A stretch of 7,480 nucleotides of DNA. It comes from Eubacterium sp. (lineage in GTDB: Bacteria > Bacillota > Clostridia > Oscillospirales > Acutalibacteraceae). Made by a program: the position numbers and the translations under genes. The stretch covers positions 1 through 7,480 of the forward strand of contig JAILGO010000134.1 of the NCBI GenBank assembly GCA_024696725.1. The letters are read 5' to 3'. Numbering within the stretch: position 1 is the first letter of the stretch; every line of letters starts with the position of its first letter. Below the pieces are notes generated by a model. That model worked only from the letters and a program-made list of their open reading frames with translations, did not search any database and was not told the origin of the DNA. This document shows positions 5,561 to 7,480 of this stretch, in pieces.

Positions 5561-6298
5561 TCAATAGTTTACTTTATTGAGATACAGTCCGTGCGGCGGA
5601 GCGGTTTTTCCCGCGCGCGTTCTGTCTTTTGAGTTTATTATATCGGCAAGCTCGCCGTCCTTTATTTTTCCTTCATTTATAAAAAGCAGAGTTCCCGCCA
5701 TAATACGCACCATATTATAGAGGAAGCCGTCGGCTTCAACCGTAAACAACACCAAATCGCCTTCTCGCTTTAAAGAGGCTGAATATACGGTTCTGACGGT
5801 ATTCTCCACGTCGCTTTTAACAGAGCAGAAGCCGCTGTAATCGTGAGTTCCGAGAAACGCCTGAGCCTCGCGGTTAAGGCGCTCGGTATCAATATTATAG
5901 CGATAATGGTAGGCGTATTTATTGAGAAACGGATTTCTGATTTTTCCGTTATATATCTTATAGACGTATTGTTTTGATTTACAGCTGTAACGCGGATGAA
6001 AATCAAGAGGGACCTCTTTACACTCCATAGCGGCGATATCGCTCGGAAGATAGGTATTCAATGCGAGCACCGCGCCGTCGGGAGTAATATTCATATCGGT
6101 ATCAAGGCTTACGCAGTACATTTCGGCGTGAACGCTGCTATCGGTTCTTGAACAGCCGATAACGTCAAGACGCGAGCCAAACACCTTTTCCACGGCGTCC
6201 TGAAACGCCTCCTGAACCGTAAGGGCGTTTTTCTGTACCTGCCAGCCGTGATAAGCCGAGCCGTCGTATTTAATTGTAAAAAGCAATCGTTTTATCAT
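5561..6298 (-). CDS. truA: tRNA pseudouridine(38-40) synthase TruA
   Basis: TruA converts uridines 38-40 of the tRNA anticodon arm to pseudouridine. From Met at 6298 the protein has 245 residues, the usual family length, and opens with the conserved KYDGSAYHGW (10-19). The catalytic aspartate is D53 in SRTDSSVHAEM; the family consensus is GRTDxGVHA, so both glycines are replaced by serine here. Other family marks are HPRYSCKSKQYVYKI (101-115), DYSGFCS (153-159), GFLYNMVRIMAG (191-202) and TAPPHGLYL (232-240). A longer frame reaching 6439 would add 47 residues with no family similarity and overlap ecfT deeply, so it is rejected. The start overlaps the ecfT stop (ATGA) with only a weak SD, pointing to translational coupling. 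The order ecfA-ecfT-truA is standard in Firmicutes. Confidence 0.94.
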   Translation of the reverse strand: MIKRLLFTIKYDGSAYHGWQVQKNALTVQEAFQDAVEKVFGSRLDVIGCSRTDSSVHAEMYCVSLDTDMNITPDGAVLALNTYLPSDIAAMECKEVPLDFHPRYSCKSKQYVYKIYNGKIRNPFLNKYAYHYRYNIDTERLNREAQAFLGTHDYSGFCSVKSDVENTVRTVYSASLKREGDLVLFTVEADGFLYNMVRIMAGTLLFINEGKIKDGELADIINSKDRTRAGKTAPPHGLYLNKVNY

Positions 6299-7110
6299 AA
6301 CACACTCGGTACGAAAATTCTGATAAGTATTATACCCGCAAGATAGATTAACACCGCGGAAAGCGAAAGATAATCTCTTGTTTTCAGGTGCATTTTTTTC
6401 ATTTTTGTTCTGCCCTCGCCGCCTCTGTAGCAACGGCATTCCATAGCATAGGCGAGGTCGTTAGCTCTTCTGAACGAGGACACGAAAAGAGGTATAAGCA
6501 CGGGAACGAGCGCCTTTACCCGTTTAATAAGTCCGCCGCTTTCCATATCGGCGCCGCGCGATTTCTGAGCCGACATTATTTTATCGACCTCTTCAATAAG
6601 TGTAGGAATAAAGCGAAGCGCGATAGTCATAGTCATAGCAAAGGAATGAATATCAAGCTTAAACAGAACGTGAAGCGGTCTAAGCAGGGCTTCAATCGCG
6701 TCGGTAATAGAGGTCGGAGTCGTCGTATAGGTAAGCATCAGACCGTTTACGACGAGAAGTATAACGCGGAAGGACATAAAGATTGCGTTATATATTCCGT
6801 CCGTCGTTATCTTAATAAAGCCGAGCTTAAATACAGGCTCTCCCGTACCGTAGAAAAGGTTAAGAAGCGACGTGATAATAACAATTACAAGAATAGGCTT
6901 AAGCCCTTTCAGTATAGATTTAACGCTTATTCTCGACAGTATAACCACAAAAACGGTAAACGCAAGGCAGACGCCGAGAGCAATAAAGCTTTTACACACA
7001 AAAACCGACGCCATAAGAATTAATACCAGTATCATTTTCATTCTTGCGTCAAGCTTATGAATAAGCGAGCTGCCGGGGTAATACTGACCTATGGTAATAT
7101 CGGAAATCAC
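6295..7110 (-). CDS. ecfT: ECF transporter transmembrane subunit EcfT
   Basis: EcfT is the shared membrane scaffold of energy-coupling-factor importers. It links the two EcfA ATPases to exchangeable S components that bind vitamins or metal ions. The 271-residue protein has hydrophobic segments at about 25-58, 71-88, 108-127 and 247-268, with a further membrane-proximal region at 155-170. The two signature coupling motifs are present: AQKSRG (181-186) and CRCYRG (225-230), each ending in the Arg-Gly pair that contacts the ATPases. The start is GTG, overlapping the ecfA stop (GTGA). A G-rich SD (AAGGGGGTGA) lies just upstream within ecfA, close to the AAGGAGGTGA ideal. No S-component gene is seen here, as expected for a shared (group II) module. 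Confidence 0.94.
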   Translation of the reverse strand: MISDITIGQYYPGSSLIHKLDARMKMILVLILMASVFVCKSFIALGVCLAFTVFVVILSRISVKSILKGLKPILVIVIITSLLNLFYGTGEPVFKLGFIKITTDGIYNAIFMSFRVILLVVNGLMLTYTTTPTSITDAIEALLRPLHVLFKLDIHSFAMTMTIALRFIPTLIEEVDKIMSAQKSRGADMESGGLIKRVKALVPVLIPLFVSSFRRANDLAYAMECRCYRGGEGRTKMKKMHLKTRDYLSLSAVLIYLAGIILIRIFVPSVL

Positions 7111-7480
7111 GCTCTCACCCCCTTATCTGCTTTAAGGCGGGAGAATTCATCAACTGCCTGCGCGACGGTAAATATATCGGTACGGCAGTCAATTCCCTTT
7201 TCGCGAAGCTTTAAAAACACCTCTGTAATTTCGGGGACGTTGAGTCCCATAGCTTTAAGCTCCTCGCCGTGAGAATAGACCTCGCTTACGGAGCCGAAAT
7301 ACGCCACGCCGCCCTTATTCATTACAAGCACGCGGTCGGCGATTTTAGCTACGTCCTCCATTGAGTGAGAAACGAATATTACGGTATTTCCCTGAACGCG
7401 CTGATAATCCTTGATAAGACGGAGAATCGTATCTCTTCCGTCGGGGTCGAGCCCTGCACAGGGCTCGTCAAGAATCAGCA
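7107..7480 (-). CDS. ecfA2: ECF transporter ATPase EcfA, C-terminal part (cut by window end)
   Basis: Only the last 123 residues are in the window; the 5' part lies beyond position 7480. The frame stays open to the edge, so the Met at 7361 is internal, not a start. The visible part begins in the ABC ATPase Walker B (LILDEP), followed by the D-loop AGLDP and switch histidine in VSHSMEDVAK, then a C-terminal regulatory region. DEP is followed by Cys where Thr or Ser is common. It hydrolyses ATP to drive ECF import at the cytoplasmic face. Being next to ecfT, it is most likely the second ATPase (EcfA2), with ecfA1 probably just outside the window; the A1/A2 choice is inferred from order. Confidence 0.9.
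   Translation of the reverse strand, partial: LILDEPCAGLDPDGRDTILRLIKDYQRVQGNTVIFVSHSMEDVAKIADRVLVMNKGGVAYFGSVSEVYSHGEELKAMGLNVPEITEVFLKLREKGIDCRTDIFTVAQAVDEFSRLKADKGVRA

Noticed and set aside
5550..5564. TTG start adding 5 residues to the DUF5711-like protein
   Set aside because: The SD site at 5555-5559 would fall inside the coding region; ATG at 5549 has ideal spacing.
6299..6439. N-terminal extension of truA by 47 residues
   Set aside because: The added residues lie inside ecfT in another frame, show no TruA similarity, and family length and motif position fit the Met at 6298.
6388..7023. Long plus-strand frame opposite ecfT (211 codons)
   Set aside because: It is antisense to a well-supported ecfT, with low-complexity basic composition and no recognisable family.

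Overview
The window reads as a chromosomal segment from a Clostridia-class Firmicute, probably a Ruminococcaceae/Oscillospiraceae-type gut bacterium. The evidence is the block ecfA-ecfT-truA, a DUF5711-type gene beside cvpA and pgsA, a zinc-finger Clp ATPase of the ClpE type, strong Shine-Dalgarno (SD) sites, and tRNAs with encoded CCA. The genus is inference. Every supported gene lies on the minus strand, so transcription runs from high to low coordinates.

Positions 7480 to 628 hold one tightly packed gene train: ecfA (C-terminal part only, cut by the window edge), ecfT, truA, a DUF5711-like membrane-anchored protein, a CvpA-family membrane protein, pgsA, and a ClpE-like AAA+ unfoldase. Gaps are -4 to +20 bases, with three start/stop overlaps (GTGA or ATGA), so co-transcription and translational coupling are likely. 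The roles are mixed: energising vitamin/metal uptake (ECF transporter), tRNA pseudouridylation (TruA), anionic phospholipid synthesis (PgsA), two envelope proteins of unclear role, and protein quality control. Two start sites needed correction from the longest reading frame: truA starts at 6298 and the DUF5711-like gene at 5549.

Positions 620 to 1 hold a tRNA operon driven by a consensus promoter (TTGACA, 17-base spacer, TATAAT) placed just past the Clp stop codon. The order in transcription is tRNA-Gly(TCC), tRNA-Arg(TCT), repeat unit, tRNA-His(GTG), tRNA-Gln(TTG), repeat unit.

The notable content is the pair of repeat units. Behind tRNA-Arg and behind tRNA-Gln, but not behind Gly or His, lies a structured element of about 90-110 bases. 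Each is closed by a second, exact 20-base copy of that tRNA's own 3' end, from G57 in the T loop through CCA. The two cores share four sequence blocks in the same order and a perfect hairpin whose stem differs by compensatory changes. The segment just after each tRNA is also partly complementary to that tRNA's 3' end. I do not recognise a named family. The arrangement recalls attachment-site duplication by integrative elements, and the tRNA-tailed repeats (rtT) of E. coli tyrT. Mobility and function are not proven by the sequence.
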